This document shows, one piece after another, positions 10,016-19,497 of a stretch of DNA of 36,553 nucleotides; the first letter of the stretch is position 1, and every line of letters starts with the position of its first letter. The notes beneath the pieces were generated by a model, which saw only the letters and a program-made list of their open reading frames with translations, was not told the origin of the DNA and searched no databases. The stretch lies in assembly GCA_022705045.1 (NCBI GenBank), contig JAKJFE010000015.1:1-36553 (forward strand). The letters run 5' to 3'. This DNA is from Pseudomonadota bacterium. Its GTDB lineage: Bacteria; Pseudomonadota; Gammaproteobacteria; Xanthomonadales; Ahniellaceae. The position numbers and the translations under genes were made by a program.

Positions 10016-11308
10016 TCAACGCTTCGCGAGTTCGACGTAGTCGCGTGCCGGCGAGCCGACGTAGAGCTGGCGCGGGCGACCGATCTTGGCGTCCGAGGTG
10101 ACGTTCTGTTCCAGCCAATGCGCGACCCAGCCGGCCGTGCGCGCGATCGCGAACATCACGGTGAACATCTCGGTCGGGATCTTCAGCGCCTTGTAGATGA
10201 TGCCCGAGTAGAAATCGACGTTCGGGTACAGCTTGCGCTCGATGAAATACGGATCCTTCAGGGCCGCTTCCTCGAGCTTCATCGCCACGTCGAGCAACGG
10301 GTCGTGCACGCCGAGTTCGTTCAACACCTGGTGGCACATCTCGCGGATGATGGTCGCGCGCGGGTCGAAGTTCTTGTAGACGCGGTGACCAAAGCCCATC
10401 AGGCGGAAACCGGAATTCTTGTCCTTGGCCTTCTCGACTGCCTTGCCGACCTGATCGGCCGTACCGATCTCGTTGAGCATCTGCAACACTGCTTCGTTGG
10501 CACCGCCGTGCGCCGGCCCCCACAGCGCGGCAATGCCGGCCGCGACGCAGGCATAGGGATTCGCACCGGTCGAGCCGACCAGGCGCACTGTCGAAGTCGA
10601 GGCATTCTGCTCATGGTCGGCGTGCAGAATGAAGAGCAGGTCCAGCGCCTTCGACGCCACCGGCGGCAGCACCAGTGGCTCGGACGGCACTTCGAACATC
10701 ATGTGCAGGAAGCGCGTGCAGTAGTCGAGATTGTTGCGCGGGTAACGATTGGGCCAGCCGATCGAATAGCGATAACACGCCGCTGCAATCGTCGGCACCT
10801 TCGCGATCAGTCGTACCGCAGCGAGGCGGCGCTGTTCGGCGTCTTCGATATCGAGCGAGTCGTGATAGAACGCGGCCAGCGAACCGATCATGCCGCAGAG
10901 CATCGCCATCGGATGGGCATCGTGGCGGAAACCGCCGAGGAAGCTCTTCAGCGCCTCGTGCATCATCGTGTGATGCGTGACTTCGTGTTCGAAGGTACTG
11001 AACTGCTGTGCGTTCGGCAGCTCGCCGTTCATCAGCAGATAGGCGACTTCGAGGAAATTCGAATGCTTCGCGAGCTGCTCGATCGGGTAGCCGCGATACA
11101 TCAGCACACCGGCATCGCCGTCGATGTAGGTGATCGCACTGCGGCAGCTCGCCGTCGACATGAAACCCGGGTCGTAAGTGAACAGACCCGTTTCCTTGTG
11201 CAGCTTGCCGATGTCGATGGTCGAGGGACCGAGCGTGCCGGACAGGACCGGCAGGTTGGCATTCTTGTTGGTCGTATTGTCGCTGACCAGGACGCTGTGG
11301 TTCGACAC
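10016..11308 (-). CDS. gltA: Citrate synthase, type I hexameric
   Basis: Citrate synthase condenses oxaloacetate and acetyl-CoA to citrate, the entry step of the TCA cycle. The 430-residue length and the N-terminal beta domain ([20 protein letters not shown]) fit the Gram-negative type I enzyme, which is usually NADH-regulated. Active-site regions are visible: [15 protein letters not shown] (substrate His), [12 protein letters not shown] (His in AHGG) and [14 protein letters not shown] (His/Arg in GHRVY). The start is the GTG at 11308, which has AAGGAG 6 bases upstream; an in-frame GTG at 11332 lies upstream of that site. The gene stands alone with its own promoter and a terminator after it. 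Confidence 0.96.
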   Translation of the reverse strand: MSNHSVLVSDNTTNKNANLPVLSGTLGPSTIDIGKLHKETGLFTYDPGFMSTASCRSAITYIDGDAGVLMYRGYPIEQLAKHSNFLEVAYLLMNGELPNAQQFSTFEHEVTHHTMMHEALKSFLGGFRHDAHPMAMLCGMIGSLAAFYHDSLDIEDAEQRRLAAVRLIAKVPTIAAACYRYSIGWPNRYPRNNLDYCTRFLHMMFEVPSEPLVLPPVASKALDLLFILHADHEQNASTSTVRLVGSTGANPYACVAAGIAALWGPAHGGANEAVLQMLNEIGTADQVGKAVEKAKDKNSGFRLMGFGHRVYKNFDPRATIIREMCHQVLNELGVHDPLLDVAMKLEEAALKDPYFIERKLYPNVDFYSGIIYKALKIPTEMFTVMFAIARTAGWVAHWLEQNVTSDAKIGRPRQLYVGSPARDYVELAKR

Positions 11309-11337
11309 GGGACACTCCTTCGCTGAATTCACGGCGG

Positions 11338-11343
11338 ATTATC
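11338..11343 (-). promoter_or_regulatory. Candidate -10 element of gltA
   Basis: On the minus strand GATAAT (11343-11338) lies 29 bases upstream of the gltA GTG start and its AAGGAG. A clear -35 hexamer at standard spacing was not found. Confidence 0.45.
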
Positions 11344-11392
11344 GCACGGGCGTTTGAAATTTCCGCATCGCGGCACGTGGTTTTGCAAAGCC

Positions 11393-11432
11393 CGAAAACA
11401 CAAACGCCGCAGCCTCTCGGCCACGGCGTTTG
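11393..11432 (-). terminator. Rho-independent terminator of rpmE2
   Basis: CAAACGCCG (11401-11409) pairs with CGGCGTTTG (11424-11432), with an inner GCC/GGC pair around a GAGA loop. Read on the minus strand the stem is followed by TGTTTTC. It sits 50 bases after the rpmE2 stop and just upstream of the gltA promoter, insulating the two genes. Confidence 0.8.
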
Positions 11433-11481
11433 CTTGCCCCGTGCGGCGCGATCCTGCGCCGGACGTCTTTGACTGGTGCGA

Positions 11482-11727
11482 TTACTTGCCCGCGTAACGC
11501 TTGCGGAACTTCTCGAGGCGACCGCCGGTGTCGACGATCTTGTGCTTGCCCGTGTAGAACGGGTGCGAAGCGGACGAGAGTTCCAGCTTCACGAGCGGGT
11601 ATTCCTTACCGTCTTCCCAAGTCGTCTTTTCCTTGCTCGTGATGGTCGAGCGGGTCAGGAACTTGAAATCGGCCGTGACGTCGTGGAACACGACTTCGTT
11701 GTACTTCGGATGGATGTCAGCTTTCAT
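11482..11727 (-). CDS. rpmE2: 50S ribosomal protein L31 type B (zinc-independent)
   Basis: The 81-residue protein begins [17 protein letters not shown] and ends [13 protein letters not shown], typical of the longer type B L31. It contains no cysteine, so it lacks the zinc-binding CxxC of the ordinary L31. In bacteria that carry both types the cysteine-free form replaces the zinc form when zinc is scarce; whether this genome has the other form cannot be seen here. The upstream frame is open further, but the start at 11727 matches the family and lies after a good promoter. The ribosome binding site is weak. It has its own promoter and terminator. Confidence 0.95.
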   Translation of the reverse strand: MKADIHPKYNEVVFHDVTADFKFLTRSTITSKEKTTWEDGKEYPLVKLELSSASHPFYTGKHKIVDTGGRLEKFRKRYAGK

Positions 11728-11757
11728 GGCGAGGAACCGGCCGTAAAAAAGAGGCGC

Positions 11758-11786
11758 ATCGTAGCCACCTCGACCGGGCTTGGCAA
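11758..11786 (-). promoter_or_regulatory. Candidate sigma-70 promoter of rpmE2
   Basis: On the minus strand, TTGCCA (11786-11781) and TACGAT (11763-11758) are separated by exactly 17 bases, about 30 bases upstream of the rpmE2 ATG. I do not see a clear Zur-type AT-rich palindrome over it. Confidence 0.6.
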
Positions 11787-11839
11787 GGCGGTGCGACATT
11801 CTGACTTCAGCCAACACTCATTCCCTTGAAAATCAAGGC

Positions 11840-12766
11840 TCAGGACAAGGCTGCGCGGATCAGTTCAGCGAATCGGTCGAGCTGATAGCGCATCAGGATG
11901 CGGCTTTGGACCCGCCAATCCATGCGTCCGGCCCAGTCGACCACCGTCATGCCACGAGTCAGCGCGCCATCCAGTTCGATCTTCACGGCCCGGGTTTCCC
12001 AATGCACTGCAGCGGCCGGATCGAGTACAGCCGCCATCGCCAATCCGTCCGCGGCGTGCCAATGGGTGATGTCCCGCGTGCGCTGCATCCATGCGCGGGT
12101 CTTGCGCGAAATCGCGTCGTAGAAACGTGCGCGCGGGTTGTCCGCGGCCAGCCATCCGGCCAGATCGGCAAACAGGATGCCATGTGCCAGCGTCGCTTCC
12201 CAGTCGACCAGTTCGAATTGCGGCCAGGCATTGAAGACGACGGCCGCGGCCTCGGGATCGAAGTGGATGTTGAACTCGCTGGTCACGCGCGACACGTTGC
12301 CGCGCCCGTTCACGGCGCCGCCCATGATGACGAGCCGCGGCACCCGCTTCGGCAGGTCCGGATCCAGCATCAACGCCAACGCGAGATTGGTCAGCGGGCC
12401 GAGCATCACGAAGGTGAGTGCACCGGGATGCTGCTTCGCGAGGCGCACCATCGCCGCGGCGGCATGTTCGGTTTCGGCCACGCGCCTCGGTGCCGGCAAG
12501 CCGACATCGCCAAAACCGTCGTTGCCATGCACGAAGGCGGCGTCTTCCGCGGGACGCACCAGCGGATCACGCGCGCCGGCATAGACCGGCGTGTCGGCAC
12601 CGACCAGGTCGACCAGATTCAGCGCATTGCGCAGCGTGTGTTCGATGCCGACGTTGCCAGCAGTGATGGTCAAGGCTTCGACCTTGGTACCGGGATGGGC
12701 GTACGCCATCAGCAAGGCGAGGGCGTCGTCCACGCCCGGGTCGGTATCGATCAGCAATCGTTGCAT
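11840..12766 (-). CDS. Nucleoside hydrolase (IunH/RihA-type)
   Basis: Members of this family cleave the N-glycosidic bond of purine or pyrimidine nucleosides to ribose and base. The 308-residue protein starts MQRLLIDTDPGVDDALAL, which holds the DTDPGxDD calcium/ribose motif of the family. Further family features are HGNDGFGDVGLP, LGPLTNLALAL, MGGAVNGRGNVS, EFNIHFDPEAA and a C-terminal HAADGLAMAA that supplies the last calcium ligand region. Substrate preference cannot be read from the sequence. The ATG at 12766 has GAGGA 7 bases upstream; the open frame continues upstream into recG but without a better start. It begins 10 bases after the recG stop, so it is probably co-transcribed. Confidence 0.93.
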   Translation of the reverse strand: MQRLLIDTDPGVDDALALLMAYAHPGTKVEALTITAGNVGIEHTLRNALNLVDLVGADTPVYAGARDPLVRPAEDAAFVHGNDGFGDVGLPAPRRVAETEHAAAAMVRLAKQHPGALTFVMLGPLTNLALALMLDPDLPKRVPRLVIMGGAVNGRGNVSRVTSEFNIHFDPEAAAVVFNAWPQFELVDWEATLAHGILFADLAGWLAADNPRARFYDAISRKTRAWMQRTRDITHWHAADGLAMAAVLDPAAAVHWETRAVKIELDGALTRGMTVVDWAGRMDWRVQSRILMRYQLDRFAELIRAALS

Positions 12767-12776
12767 CGTGCGTTCC

Positions 12777-14849
12777 TCATGCTTGTGCGTATTCCACGGC
12801 CTGGCCGATCCAGCGGGAGACCAACGCGTCGGCCGCACGCGGATCATGTTCGAGCAGCCAGTCGGCGGCCTGCGCCACCTTCGGCATCACCTCGGCGTCG
12901 CGGACCAGATCAGCGACGCGGAAATTCATCTCGCCGGTCTGACGCGTGCCGACCACCTCGCCCGGCCCGCGCAATTCCAGGTCTTTCTCGGCAATGCGGA
13001 AGCCGTCATTGGTCTCGCGCATCACCGCCAGGCGTTCGCGCGCCAGCGCCGAGAGTGGCGGCTGCCAGACCAGCACGCAACTCGACGCCGCTGCGCCGCG
13101 CCCGACCCGCCCGCGCAACTGATGCAATTGCGCGAGCCCGAGGCGTTCGGCGTTGTCGATCACCATCAGGCTCGCGTTCGGCACGTCGACGCCGACTTCG
13201 ATCACCGTCGTCGCCACCAGCAATCGGAGTTCACCTGCCTTGAATGCGTCCATCACTGACTGCTTGTCGCGCGGCTTCATGCGTCCGTGCAGCAGGCCGA
13301 TGCGCACGTCGGGCAACGCGCCCTGCAAGTCCTCGTAGGTCGCCTGCGCGGCCTTGGCTTCGAGTTGTTCGGATTCCTCGATCAGCGGACAGACCCAATA
13401 CGCCTGGCGCCCTTCTGCGCAAGCGACACGAATGCGCTCGACAATCTCGTCACGGCGCGCATCCGACACCGCCACGGTCTGCACCGGCGTGCGCCCGGGC
13501 GGCAGTTCGTCGATCACCGAGACATCGAGATCGGCGTACGCCGCCATCGCCAGCGTGCGCGGGATGGGCGTCGCCGTCATCACCAGCTGATGCGGCGTAC
13601 GCGTGCCATCGCGACCCTTGTTGCGAAGCGCTAGACGCTGGTGCACACCAAAACGATGCTGCTCGTCGATGATGGCCAGGCCGAGGTTCGCGAACACCAC
13701 GCCTTCCTGCATCAACGCATGGGTGCCGATGACGATATCGGCGCCCGCGGCAATATCGGCCAGCGCCTTTGCGCGCGCCTTGCCCGTGACCTTGCCGGCG
13801 AGCCAGACCACACGCAGTCCGAGCGGTTCGCACCAATTCAGAAAATTGCGCAAATGCTGCTCGGCCAACAGTTCGGTCGGCGCCATGACTGCAGTCTGCA
13901 CATGCGCATCAGAGGCAGCCAGCGCCGCCAACGCCGCGACCACGGTCTTTCCGGAGCCGACATCACCCTGGACCAGTCGCAGCATCGGCTTGCCCGCCGC
14001 GAGATCGCGATCGATGTCACCGAGCACACGACCCTGCGCCTTCGTCAACGCGAATGGAAGTGCATCGAGAAAAGCGCGACGCCGCCTCTTGTCGTGCTTG
14101 ATCGCCGGCGCCGGCATCGCACGCAGATGACGGCGCAGCTTGCGCATGCCGATCTGGTGCGCGAGCAGTTCGTCGAAGGCGAGCCGCTGCTGCGCCGGAT
14201 GCGAACGCGCCAGCAACGCGGCAACATCAGTCGAATTCGGCGGCGCGTGCACCACACGCAGCGCTTCGCCGAGGCTCGGCAGATGCGCCATGCGCCGCAA
14301 GGCCTCGGGCAATACGTCGAGTTCGGCGTCGTCTGGCAATGCTGCGAGCGCGAGTTTCGCGAGCCGGATCAGCGTCGATTGACCGATGCCTTCGGTCGCC
14401 GGGTAAACCGGCGTGAGCGCGCTGTCGAGCGGTGTGTCCAGCTGCACACGTTGATACCGCGGATGCACGATCTCGAAGCCGCCCGGGGCTTCACGCGCTT
14501 CGCCATAGATGCGTAGACGCAGTCCGGGCACGAAGCCCTCGGCCTGCGCCTTCGAAAAGTGGAAGAACCGCAATGTCAGTGTCGAGCGGCTGTCATCGGA
14601 CACCGTGACACGCAGCATCGGCCGGAAACGAAAACCGCGCTCGACGGCATCGACCACGGCCTCGACCTGGGCGCTTTCGCCATGCCGCAAGTCGCGAATC
14701 GGGGTGATGCGCGTGCGGTCTTCGTAGCGCAACGGCAAGTGGAACCAGAGGTCCGACAACGTCTGCAGCGACAGCCGCGACAAAGCCTCGGCAATCGCCG
14801 GGCCGACGCCGCGCAGATCCTTCAGCGGCCGCGATGCGGCATCGCTCAT
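12777..14849 (-). CDS. recG: ATP-dependent DNA helicase RecG
   Basis: RecG drives fork reversal and branch migration of DNA junctions. The 690-residue protein is of usual length. The N-terminal wedge region includes an HhH-like LKDLRGVGPAIAEALSRL and an OB-fold. The helicase core shows Walker A GDVGSGKTVVA, motif Ia APTELLAEQH, motif II DEQHRFG, motif III TATPIPRTLA, and motif V/VI VATTVIEVGVDVPNA and QLRGRVGRG. The C-terminus has the TRAP-like region EKDLELRGPGEVVGTRQTG. It starts 6 bases after the ridA stop without a strong ribosome binding site, suggesting translational coupling. Confidence 0.97.
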   Translation of the reverse strand: MSDAASRPLKDLRGVGPAIAEALSRLSLQTLSDLWFHLPLRYEDRTRITPIRDLRHGESAQVEAVVDAVERGFRFRPMLRVTVSDDSRSTLTLRFFHFSKAQAEGFVPGLRLRIYGEAREAPGGFEIVHPRYQRVQLDTPLDSALTPVYPATEGIGQSTLIRLAKLALAALPDDAELDVLPEALRRMAHLPSLGEALRVVHAPPNSTDVAALLARSHPAQQRLAFDELLAHQIGMRKLRRHLRAMPAPAIKHDKRRRRAFLDALPFALTKAQGRVLGDIDRDLAAGKPMLRLVQGDVGSGKTVVAALAALAASDAHVQTAVMAPTELLAEQHLRNFLNWCEPLGLRVVWLAGKVTGKARAKALADIAAGADIVIGTHALMQEGVVFANLGLAIIDEQHRFGVHQRLALRNKGRDGTRTPHQLVMTATPIPRTLAMAAYADLDVSVIDELPPGRTPVQTVAVSDARRDEIVERIRVACAEGRQAYWVCPLIEESEQLEAKAAQATYEDLQGALPDVRIGLLHGRMKPRDKQSVMDAFKAGELRLLVATTVIEVGVDVPNASLMVIDNAERLGLAQLHQLRGRVGRGAAASSCVLVWQPPLSALARERLAVMRETNDGFRIAEKDLELRGPGEVVGTRQTGEMNFRVADLVRDAEVMPKVAQAADWLLEHDPRAADALVSRWIGQAVEYAQA

Positions 14850-14855
14850 GCGCTG

Positions 14856-15236
14856 TCAGTCCAGGACGACAACGGCATCCATTTCGACCTGCGCACCGCG
14901 CGGCAGCGCCGCGACGCCTATCGCCGCACGCGCCGGATACGGCGCCTGGAAATACTCGGCCATGATCCGGTTCACTTCGCCGAAGTTCGACAGATCGGTC
15001 AGGAACACATTGAGCTTGGCGATGTGCTTCAGGTCACCACCCGCTGCAACGCAGAGTGCACGCAGGTTGTCGAACACGCGGCGGATATGGACGTCGATGG
15101 CGCCCTCGACCATCTGCCCGTTGGCCGGGTCGAGCGGAATCTGGCCGGAGAGGTACACCGTCTGCCCGCATTTCACCGCCTGCGAGTAGGTGCCGATGGC
15201 CGCCGGCGCGGCGTCGGTATGGATGATGTCGCGCAT
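14856..15236 (-). CDS. ridA: RidA family reactive enamine/imine deaminase
   Basis: RidA hydrolyses reactive 2-aminoacrylate and related enamines made by PLP enzymes. The 126-residue protein has the complete family pattern: [22 protein letters not shown], a central [13 protein letters not shown] helix, [12 protein letters not shown], and a C-terminal [20 protein letters not shown] that carries the substrate-binding Arg and the catalytic region. The ATG at 15236 has GGGAG 6 bases upstream. It lies between spoT and recG, where Enterobacteria have trmH; a -10-like element in front of it suggests it can also be transcribed on its own. Confidence 0.95.
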   Translation of the reverse strand: MRDIIHTDAAPAAIGTYSQAVKCGQTVYLSGQIPLDPANGQMVEGAIDVHIRRVFDNLRALCVAAGGDLKHIAKLNVFLTDLSNFGEVNRIMAEYFQAPYPARAAIGVAALPRGAQVEMDAVVVLD

Positions 15237-15277
15237 GATCAGCTCCCGGTTCGATGCGAGTCGATTTGAAGAGGCCG

Positions 15278-15283
15278 ATGCTA
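15278..15283 (-). promoter_or_regulatory. Candidate -10 element of ridA
   Basis: TAGCAT in the minus strand, in the 52-base gap between the spoT stop and the ridA start, within the context GGCTAGCATCGG that resembles other -10 regions in this window. No clear -35 was found. Confidence 0.3.
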
Positions 15284-15288
15284 GCCGA

Positions 15289-17454
15289 TCAGCCGACGTA
15301 ACGACTGACCGCATGCACCACCGCCAGGCGCCGCAGGCGGCGCAACACTTCGGCGAGGTGCTTGCGATGCTTGACCTCGATGACGAACAGCATCGCCGCG
15401 GTGCGCAGGTCACGTTCCTGGTATTCGACGGTGTCGATGTTCGACTGGCACTCGGCGATCGCCGCAGCCACCGTAGCGAGCACGCCCGGCTTGTTGTCGA
15501 CCACGACCTTGAGTGCGACCTTGAAGTCGCCGCTGATCTCGCGGTCCCAGGCGATGCCGACGAAACGGTCCGGATTCTTGCGGAACTCCGGAATGTTCGG
15601 GCATTCGGCCTGGTGCACGACGATGCCCTTGCCGGCCGACAGGTAACCGACGATGTCGTCGCCCGGCAGCGGATGGCAGCAATTGCCGAACGACACGACG
15701 CCGCGTTCGGCGCCGGAGATCAGGATCTTGTCCTGGCCGCGCGACGCCGTCCCAAGATCGAGCGTGGCGGCATCGCGCGCCAGCGCATGCGCCACCTGCT
15801 GCGGCATGCGATTGCCGAGCGCAATCTCGGCGAGCAGATCCTCGAGGCGACGCAAGCGATGTTCCTGCAGAAACGCATCGAGCAGGGGCGCCGGAATCTG
15901 CTCGATCGACGTGCCCAGGCCTTCGAGCGCGCGATCGAGCAGGCGATGTCCGATCTCGATCGATTCCTCGTGCTGGATCTGCTTCAGTGCGTGACGGATC
16001 GCGGTACGTGCTTTCGAACTGACAACGAATTCGAGCCAGCCGATCTGCGGCTGCGCACTCGCGGCGGTGATCACTTCGACCGACTGCCCGCTCGACAATC
16101 GCGTGCGCAGCGGCACCAGCTTCTTGTCGACACGCGCCGCCACCGCATGATCGCCGACGTGGGTGTGCACGGCATATGCGAAGTCGAGCGCGGTCGCGTT
16201 GCGCGGCAGAGCCAGGATGTCGCCCTTCGGCGTGAACAGGTAGACCTCGTCGGGGAACAGGTCGACCTTGACGTGTTCGACGAACTCGATCGACGAATCG
16301 GCGCGCGCCTGCGCATCGACCAAGCCGGCCACCCACTCGCGCGCCCGCGACTGCGCGTTGTTGCCGGCAGAACCGTCGCTCTTGTAGGCCCAGTGTGCGG
16401 CAATGCCACGTTCGGCCAGCAGGTCCATGTCCTCGGTGCGGATCTGCACTTCGATCGGCGTGCCCCCGGGACCGAACAGCACCGTGTGCAGGCTCTGGTA
16501 GCCATTCGCCTTCGGCATCGCGATGAAGTCGCGGAAGCGGCCATCGACCGGCTTGAACAGACTGTGCACGGCGCCAAGCGCCATGTAGCACTGCATGGTC
16601 TCGCGCACGACCACGCGCACGCCGTAGACATCGAGCACCTGGGCCAGCGTCTTGTGCTCGGTTTTCATCTTCGTGTAGATCGAATATGGCGATTTCACCC
16701 GCGAGACCAGTCGCGCCGGAATGCCTTCGTGGTCGAGCTTGGCGGCGATGGTGTGCTGGATTTTCTCGACGCCCTCGCGGCGATTGCCATAGAGCTGGCG
16801 CAGGCGGTCCTCGAGCACGCGATGGCGCAACGGGTGATACGCCGCGAACCCGTAACGCTGCAGTTCCGCCTTGATCGCATTCATGCCGAGGCGTTGCGCG
16901 ATCGGCGCGTAGATTTCCAGCGTCTCCAGCGCGATGCGGCGGCGCGACTCGTCGCTCATCGCATCCAGCGTGCGCATGTTGTGCAGGCGATCGGCGAGCT
17001 TGATCAGGATGACACGCAGGTCACGCGCCATCGCCAGCATCATCTTGCGGAAACTTTCCGCGTTCGCTTCCTGGCGACTGCGGAACTTGACCTTGTCGAG
17101 CTTGGTGACGCCATCGACGAGTTCGGCCACGTCGGCGCCGAACTGCTCGGCGAGTTCGGCATGCGAGACCGGCGTGTCTTCCAGCGTGTCATGCAGGATG
17201 GCGGCGCAAAGGCCGTCGGCATCGAGACGCATGTCGGCGAGGATGCCGGCGACCGCCAGCGGGTGCGTGATGTAGGGTTCACCCGACTTGCGGGTCTGGC
17301 CGTGGTGCGCCGTGGCGCCCAAACGAAAAGCGCGCTCGACCTTGGAGCGCGCTTCGGTACCGAGGTATTCGGCCAGCTTCTGGTCGAGCGCCTGCCAATG
17401 GACCGCGAGGCCGGCGATCACGTCTGCACGTTCGCGGACGATGGCCTCGGTCAC
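15289..17454 (-). CDS. spoT: Bifunctional (p)ppGpp synthetase/hydrolase SpoT
   Basis: SpoT makes and degrades the stringent-response alarmone (p)ppGpp. The 721-residue protein has the HD hydrolase domain with [16 protein letters not shown] and the intact HDTLED, so hydrolysis should be active. The synthetase domain shows [39 protein letters not shown] and [20 protein letters not shown] domain ([18 protein letters not shown]...), a helical and zinc-finger-like region ([17 protein letters not shown]) and a C-terminal ACT domain ([20 protein letters not shown]) follow. The start is GTG at 17454 with GAGGAG 9 bases upstream. It follows rpoZ by 64 bases, the standard gmk-rpoZ-spoT order. Confidence 0.96.
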   Translation of the reverse strand: MTEAIVRERADVIAGLAVHWQALDQKLAEYLGTEARSKVERAFRLGATAHHGQTRKSGEPYITHPLAVAGILADMRLDADGLCAAILHDTLEDTPVSHAELAEQFGADVAELVDGVTKLDKVKFRSRQEANAESFRKMMLAMARDLRVILIKLADRLHNMRTLDAMSDESRRRIALETLEIYAPIAQRLGMNAIKAELQRYGFAAYHPLRHRVLEDRLRQLYGNRREGVEKIQHTIAAKLDHEGIPARLVSRVKSPYSIYTKMKTEHKTLAQVLDVYGVRVVVRETMQCYMALGAVHSLFKPVDGRFRDFIAMPKANGYQSLHTVLFGPGGTPIEVQIRTEDMDLLAERGIAAHWAYKSDGSAGNNAQSRAREWVAGLVDAQARADSSIEFVEHVKVDLFPDEVYLFTPKGDILALPRNATALDFAYAVHTHVGDHAVAARVDKKLVPLRTRLSSGQSVEVITAASAQPQIGWLEFVVSSKARTAIRHALKQIQHEESIEIGHRLLDRALEGLGTSIEQIPAPLLDAFLQEHRLRRLEDLLAEIALGNRMPQQVAHALARDAATLDLGTASRGQDKILISGAERGVVSFGNCCHPLPGDDIVGYLSAGKGIVVHQAECPNIPEFRKNPDRFVGIAWDREISGDFKVALKVVVDNKPGVLATVAAAIAECQSNIDTVEYQERDLRTAAMLFVIEVKHRKHLAEVLRRLRRLAVVHAVSRYVG

Positions 17455-17518
17455 GGTGCTCGGCTCCTCAATGCATCAACGGGAGTCCGAGTGTTGCAGA
17501 ACTTCGACGAGCCGACGA

Positions 17519-17815
17519 TCAGAGATCGTCGCCGCCCTTGGCGAGATCGTCATCGGCCACTTCCTGCGCGGCCCATTCCAGCGCTTCGCGTTCGGCGCGT
17601 TCGCGTTCCTGGCGCTCGATCTCGGCGAGCATGTCCTGGTTGATGTGACGACCCGCGATTTCACGCAGCGCCAGCACCGTCGGCTTGTCGTTCTCGGAGA
17701 CGATCAGCGGGTCCGCACCCTTGGCGATCTGGCGTGCGCGCTTGGTCGCCATCAGCACGAGTTCGAAACGGTTGTCGACCACTTCAAGGCAGTCTTCGAC
17801 GGTGATACGGGCCAT
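17519..17815 (-). CDS. rpoZ: RNA polymerase omega subunit
   Basis: The omega subunit helps assemble beta-prime and, in Proteobacteria, forms part of a ppGpp binding site on RNA polymerase. The 98-residue protein begins [20 protein letters not shown] and has the conserved [16 protein letters not shown] and [11 protein letters not shown] segments; the C-terminus is an acidic helical tail. The ATG at 17815 has AGGAG 6 bases upstream. Its place directly before spoT puts omega and the ppGpp enzyme in one transcript. Confidence 0.97.
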   Translation of the reverse strand: MARITVEDCLEVVDNRFELVLMATKRARQIAKGADPLIVSENDKPTVLALREIAGRHINQDMLAEIERQERERAEREALEWAAQEVADDDLAKGGDDL

Positions 17816-17860
17816 GGGCCACTCCTGAAAAATCGCGGGATTCGGGAAAAACGGCCGCGC

Positions 17861-17866
17861 AGGCTA
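17861..17866 (-). promoter_or_regulatory. Candidate extended -10 element of rpoZ
   Basis: In the 124-base gap between gmk and rpoZ the minus strand reads TGC-TAGCCT followed by a GC-rich stretch, about 45 bases before the rpoZ start. It would allow rpoZ-spoT transcription separate from gmk. No clear -35. Confidence 0.3.
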
Positions 17867-17939
17867 GCAGCGCACCGCCGACCGGGCAATGTTCCACAGC
17901 GCCCAGATCAGCCAACCTGTTGATTTGTATGGCCGACGT

Positions 17940-18551
17940 TCAGGCCAGCAGGCTGTCGACCAGGCCTTTCAAGCGCTGCTGCTGGACCCGGCGATGCAGC
18001 CGCGTGGCACGCACGATGGTGCTGATCTGACCGAGCGCGACTTCGAAGTCCTCATTGACGACGACGTAGTCGAACTCCCAGGCGTGCGCGATTTCCTTGC
18101 GGGAATCGGCGAGGCGGCGAAGGATGGTCGCCTCGCTGTCCTTGGCGCGCGTGCGCAAACGGCGCTCCAGTTCCGGTCGCGACGGCGGCAGGATGAAGAT
18201 GCTGACCGCCGACGGCACCTGCGCCCGTACACGCTGCGCGCCCTGGTAGTCGATCTCCAACAACACGTCCTTGCCGGCCGCGAGCAGAGGCTCGACGGAT
18301 TGGCGCGCCGTGCCCTTCAGGTCGCCATGCACGATGGCGTATTCGAAGAAATCGCCTTCACTGGCCATTTCCTCGAACTTCTCGCGGGTGACGAAGTGGT
18401 AGTGCTTGCCGTCCTCTTCGCCCGGGCGCGGACCGCGCGAGGTGTAGGAGATCGACAGACAGATGTCCGGCTCGCGCGCCAGCAGCGCGTTCACCAGCGT
18501 CGATTTGCCGGAACCGGACGGCGCCGCGACAATGAACAGGGAACCGGGCAT
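17940..18551 (-). CDS. gmk: Guanylate kinase
   Basis: Guanylate kinase phosphorylates GMP to GDP with ATP. The 203-residue protein has the P-loop APSGSGKST near the N-terminus, the GMP-binding region [36 protein letters not shown] and the lid Arg region [17 protein letters not shown]. The ATG at 18551 has GGAG 5 bases upstream. It lies 13 bases after yicC and before rpoZ, a common arrangement in Gammaproteobacteria. Confidence 0.97.
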   Translation of the reverse strand: MPGSLFIVAAPSGSGKSTLVNALLAREPDICLSISYTSRGPRPGEEDGKHYHFVTREKFEEMASEGDFFEYAIVHGDLKGTARQSVEPLLAAGKDVLLEIDYQGAQRVRAQVPSAVSIFILPPSRPELERRLRTRAKDSEATILRRLADSRKEIAHAWEFDYVVVNEDFEVALGQISTIVRATRLHRRVQQQRLKGLVDSLLA

Positions 18552-18564
18552 GGTCGCTCCTTCC

Positions 18565-19428
18565 TTATTCGATGTTCTGCGCCTGTTCGCGCAGTTGTTC
18601 GATCAGCACTTTCAGCTCGACCGAGGCCTGGGTGGTGCGGGTATCGATCGATTTCGAACCGAGCGTGTTCGATTCGCGATTGAATTCCTGCATCAGGAAA
18701 TCGAGACGACGACCGATCGGTTCCGGCGTGTCGAGGCGACTGCGCACCTCGGCGATGTGCGCGGTCAGGCGGTCGGTTTCCTCGTCCACGTCGAGCTTGT
18801 GGAAGGCCAGCACCAGCTCCTGTTCGAGCCGCCCCGGATCGAGCGGCTGCTTCAGTTCGGCGATGCGCGCCTCGAACTTCTGGCGCAGACCAGCGCGGAT
18901 GTCCGGCAGCCACTGTCGCACCTGGGCGACGATGGCGGCGATGCCGTCGAGTCGCTCGACCAGCGTCGCCTTGAGGCGCTCGCCTTCGCGTGTCCGGGTG
19001 GCGATGAAATCGTCGAGCGCGCGATCGAACAGCGTCATCGCTTCGGCGCTGAGTGCGGCATTGTCGATCTCAGGCTCGTTGATCACGCCCGGGAACGCCA
19101 GCACTTCCATGCGCGACGGCGACCGCGACTCCGGGAACGCGACCAGCAGCCGTTGCTCGAGATGGCGCAGGTTGTCGACCAGGGTCTGGTTCAGGCTCAG
19201 CGCATCCGCGCTCGGCACGGCGCGGAAGCGCATCGCGACATCGATCTTGCCGCGCGACACGCGTTTTTCGATGCGTTCGCGCAACTTCGGCTCCAGTGCG
19301 CGGAATTCCTCCGGCAGGCGGAAACCGATCTCGAGGAATCGATGATTGACCGAGCGCAGTTCGAACACGAGGCGCCCGCGCGCACTCGGGCCTTCGGCGC
19401 TGGCGTAGGCGGTCATGCTGCGGATCAT
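18565..19428 (-). CDS. yicC: YicC family endoribonuclease
   Basis: YicC proteins are reported endoribonucleases with a stress-related role in RNA turnover. The 287-residue protein begins [13 protein letters not shown], has [25 protein letters not shown] and [10 protein letters not shown] in the N-terminal domain, and ends with the DUF1732-type region [20 protein letters not shown] plus a C-terminal helix. All are family hallmarks and the length is usual. The ATG at 19428 has AAGGA 7 bases upstream. It is the first gene of the minus-strand yicC-gmk-rpoZ-spoT unit and diverges from rph. Confidence 0.95.
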   Translation of the reverse strand: MIRSMTAYASAEGPSARGRLVFELRSVNHRFLEIGFRLPEEFRALEPKLRERIEKRVSRGKIDVAMRFRAVPSADALSLNQTLVDNLRHLEQRLLVAFPESRSPSRMEVLAFPGVINEPEIDNAALSAEAMTLFDRALDDFIATRTREGERLKATLVERLDGIAAIVAQVRQWLPDIRAGLRQKFEARIAELKQPLDPGRLEQELVLAFHKLDVDEETDRLTAHIAEVRSRLDTPEPIGRRLDFLMQEFNRESNTLGSKSIDTRTTQASVELKVLIEQLREQAQNIE

Positions 19429-19444
19429 CGGGCTGTCCTTCGCG

Positions 19445-19479
19445 AAAGGGCGGCCATGTTACGCTCCGCGCCCTTTTTT
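19445..19479 (+). other. Hairpin with T-run between yicC and rph
   Basis: AAAGGGCG (19445-19452) can pair with CGCCCTTT (19469-19476) around a 16-base loop, and three more T follow. On the plus strand it looks like a weak intrinsic terminator just 18 bases before the rph start. It could act as an attenuator, or it could be chance around a promoter, since a TTACGCT -10-like string lies in the loop. Confidence 0.3.
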
Positions 19480-19497
19480 CCCAAGCGATCCGCGCCC

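Noticed and set aside
11824..11838. CCTTGA/TCAAGG hairpin after the nucleoside hydrolase gene as terminator
   Set aside because: Only a 6-bp, AT-containing stem with a 3-base loop and no T-run on the minus strand.
15190..17643. Very long open frame on the plus strand opposite spoT (over 800 codons)
   Set aside because: It is antisense to a complete, motif-rich spoT; its translation is Arg/His/Asp-rich low-complexity text without domains. High GC and codon bias explain the lack of stops.
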